A stretch of 64,000 nucleotides of DNA from Herminiimonas sp. KBW02 (GTDB lineage: Bacteria; Pseudomonadota; Gammaproteobacteria; Burkholderiales; Burkholderiaceae_D). A model generated the notes under the pieces. That model saw only the letters and a list, made by a program, of their open reading frames with translations, ran no database searches and was not told where the DNA came from. Of the stretch, positions 63,199-64,000 are shown piece after piece; the first letter of the stretch is position 1; each line of letters begins with the position of its first letter. The stretch lies in NCBI RefSeq assembly GCF_003852535.1, contig NZ_QAJP01000003.1, forward strand, positions 1 through 64,000, written 5' to 3'. The position numbers and the translations under genes are program-made.

Positions 63199-64000
63199 TT
63201 AGCTCATTTTTCCCGGTCGTATCGTGACCCAGTAACGCGTCAGATAATGTATCTCTACCGGCAAAGTGGAACGCAGCGCCGTGAGCACAAGATCGGTGTC
63301 GTTTAAAGGATAGGTACCGGATACACGCAAACCGGCAATCGCCGGATCGCAACTCAAACGTCCGCGCCGATAGCGTGACAACTCGGCCAGAAAATCATGC
63401 AGACGCATGCCGCTGGCGACTATCATCCCTTCGGCCCAGGCAGCGTCATCGGGCTTCAGGCTGACCGGCTCGGCAATACCATCATGCGTAAACTGTACGC
63501 GCTCACCAGCCTGTATGACGCGCACGAGTCCTGCGCCATCCTTGGGACGGACTTCAACCGCACCTTCAAATACATCGAGCCTGCTGAACTCACTTTTCTG
63601 GCGCACGGCAAAGCGCGTACCCAGGGGACGCAATTCACCCTGCGCAGTCTGCACCACGAAGGGCCGGGGCATGGCCGCGCCATCGCTGGCTGTGGTAACC
63701 ATGATTTCGCCGCTGACGACGAATACACGGCGCTCAAGTTCGGTATAACGAATATTGACCGCGCTATCCGTATTCAGCGTCAGCTCGGTACCATCCACCA
63801 GCACGATGGTGCGACGCTCACCTAATGCAGTCCGTTCATCCGCCGACCAAGCGCGCCATGGCAGATGCTCTTCCGCCATGTAAGCCGTCGCACCGACAAA
63901 GAAGAATGCAGCCAGAGTCTTGATCGCGGCGCGCCGCTTGTTCGAACGCGGCGCAGTCAGCGTGGCGTGTGCCAGCGCTGTGGTCAGCGGCGACGCCACG
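63199..64000 (-). CDS. Second FecR-family sensor, 5' end beyond the window
   Basis: About 267 codons are present. A membrane segment (AAIKTLAAFFFVGATAYMA) precedes the FecR domain (DGTELTLNTDSAVNI, SGEIMVTTA, PLGTRFAVRQ). The C-terminal region is WAEGMIVASGMRLHDFLAEL followed by SRYRRG. The cytoplasmic DUF4880 part should lie past position 64000. It aligns closely with the fecR at 51391 (MRL-DF-AELSRYR-G, RVSG-PL-DTD), so the two are paralogues. It lies 138 bases upstream of its receptor gene. Confidence 0.92.
   Translation of the reverse strand, partial: VASPLTTALAHATLTAPRSNKRRAAIKTLAAFFFVGATAYMAEEHLPWRAWSADERTALGERRTIVLVDGTELTLNTDSAVNIRYTELERRVFVVSGEIMVTTASDGAAMPRPFVVQTAQGELRPLGTRFAVRQKSEFSRLDVFEGAVEVRPKDGAGLVRVIQAGERVQFTHDGIAEPVSLKPDDAAWAEGMIVASGMRLHDFLAELSRYRRGRLSCDPAIAGLRVSGTYPLNDTDLVLTALRSTLPVEIHYLTRYWVTIRPGKMS

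Overview
The window looks like a chromosomal segment of a betaproteobacterium of the Burkholderiales. The best guess is an Oxalobacteraceae member close to Janthinobacterium/Herminiimonas. This rests on the tRNA-Tyr/Gly/Thr-tuf block, a betaproteobacterial-type porin, an OxlT-family oxalate/formate carrier, the glmU - Lrp regulator - glmS order and the overall protein sequences. No base statistics or database searches were run, so the placement is an inference.

Layout. 1-550: tRNA-Tyr, tRNA-Gly, tRNA-Thr and the start of tuf, read leftwards from a textbook sigma70 promoter. 0.6-20 kb: mainly housekeeping and envelope genes. These are a C26 amidotransferase, an ArsC-like protein, a response regulator with TPRs, a diguanylate cyclase, a CorC-like protein, twin DUF2905 proteins, a MidA-type methyltransferase, a pteridine-reductase-like SDR followed by folB and ttcA, glmU, an Lrp regulator and glmS. 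18-27.5 kb: a coiled-coil FKBP-like protein made of 39-residue repeats, an AtzH/HpxZ-like protein, a DEAD-box helicase with two RNA-binding modules, an EAL phosphodiesterase and the OxlT-like carrier. A gene-poor stretch of about 0.9 kb upstream of the carrier contains a short reading frame broken by a stop codon. 28.4-40.4 kb: an acid phosphatase, a TonB-N-terminus-like protein, a porin followed directly by an ABC importer, a DUF1800/DUF1501 pair, gpmA and a DUF2242 lipoprotein.

40.3-52.9 kb is the most system-like region: one leftward array fecI - fecR - TonB receptor - PepSY membrane protein - DUF4198 - DUF3649 - DUF3325 - DUF4198 - macA - macB - outer membrane factor, with a Fur-box-like sequence before fecI. 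It reads as signal-controlled ferric-siderophore uptake, inner-membrane reduction or release of iron, and tripartite export that could recycle the emptied siderophore. No siderophore synthesis gene is visible.

53-60.5 kb is the 2-methylcitrate propionate pathway: prpR divergent from prpB-like, prpC, prpD and prpE, with a sigma54 -24/-12 element upstream of the first gene. The first gene is a PEP mutase/isocitrate lyase superfamily member that departs from canonical PrpB. 60.5-64 kb holds a second TonB receptor and the 3' part of a second fecR, so the prp cluster lies between two related iron-signalling loci.
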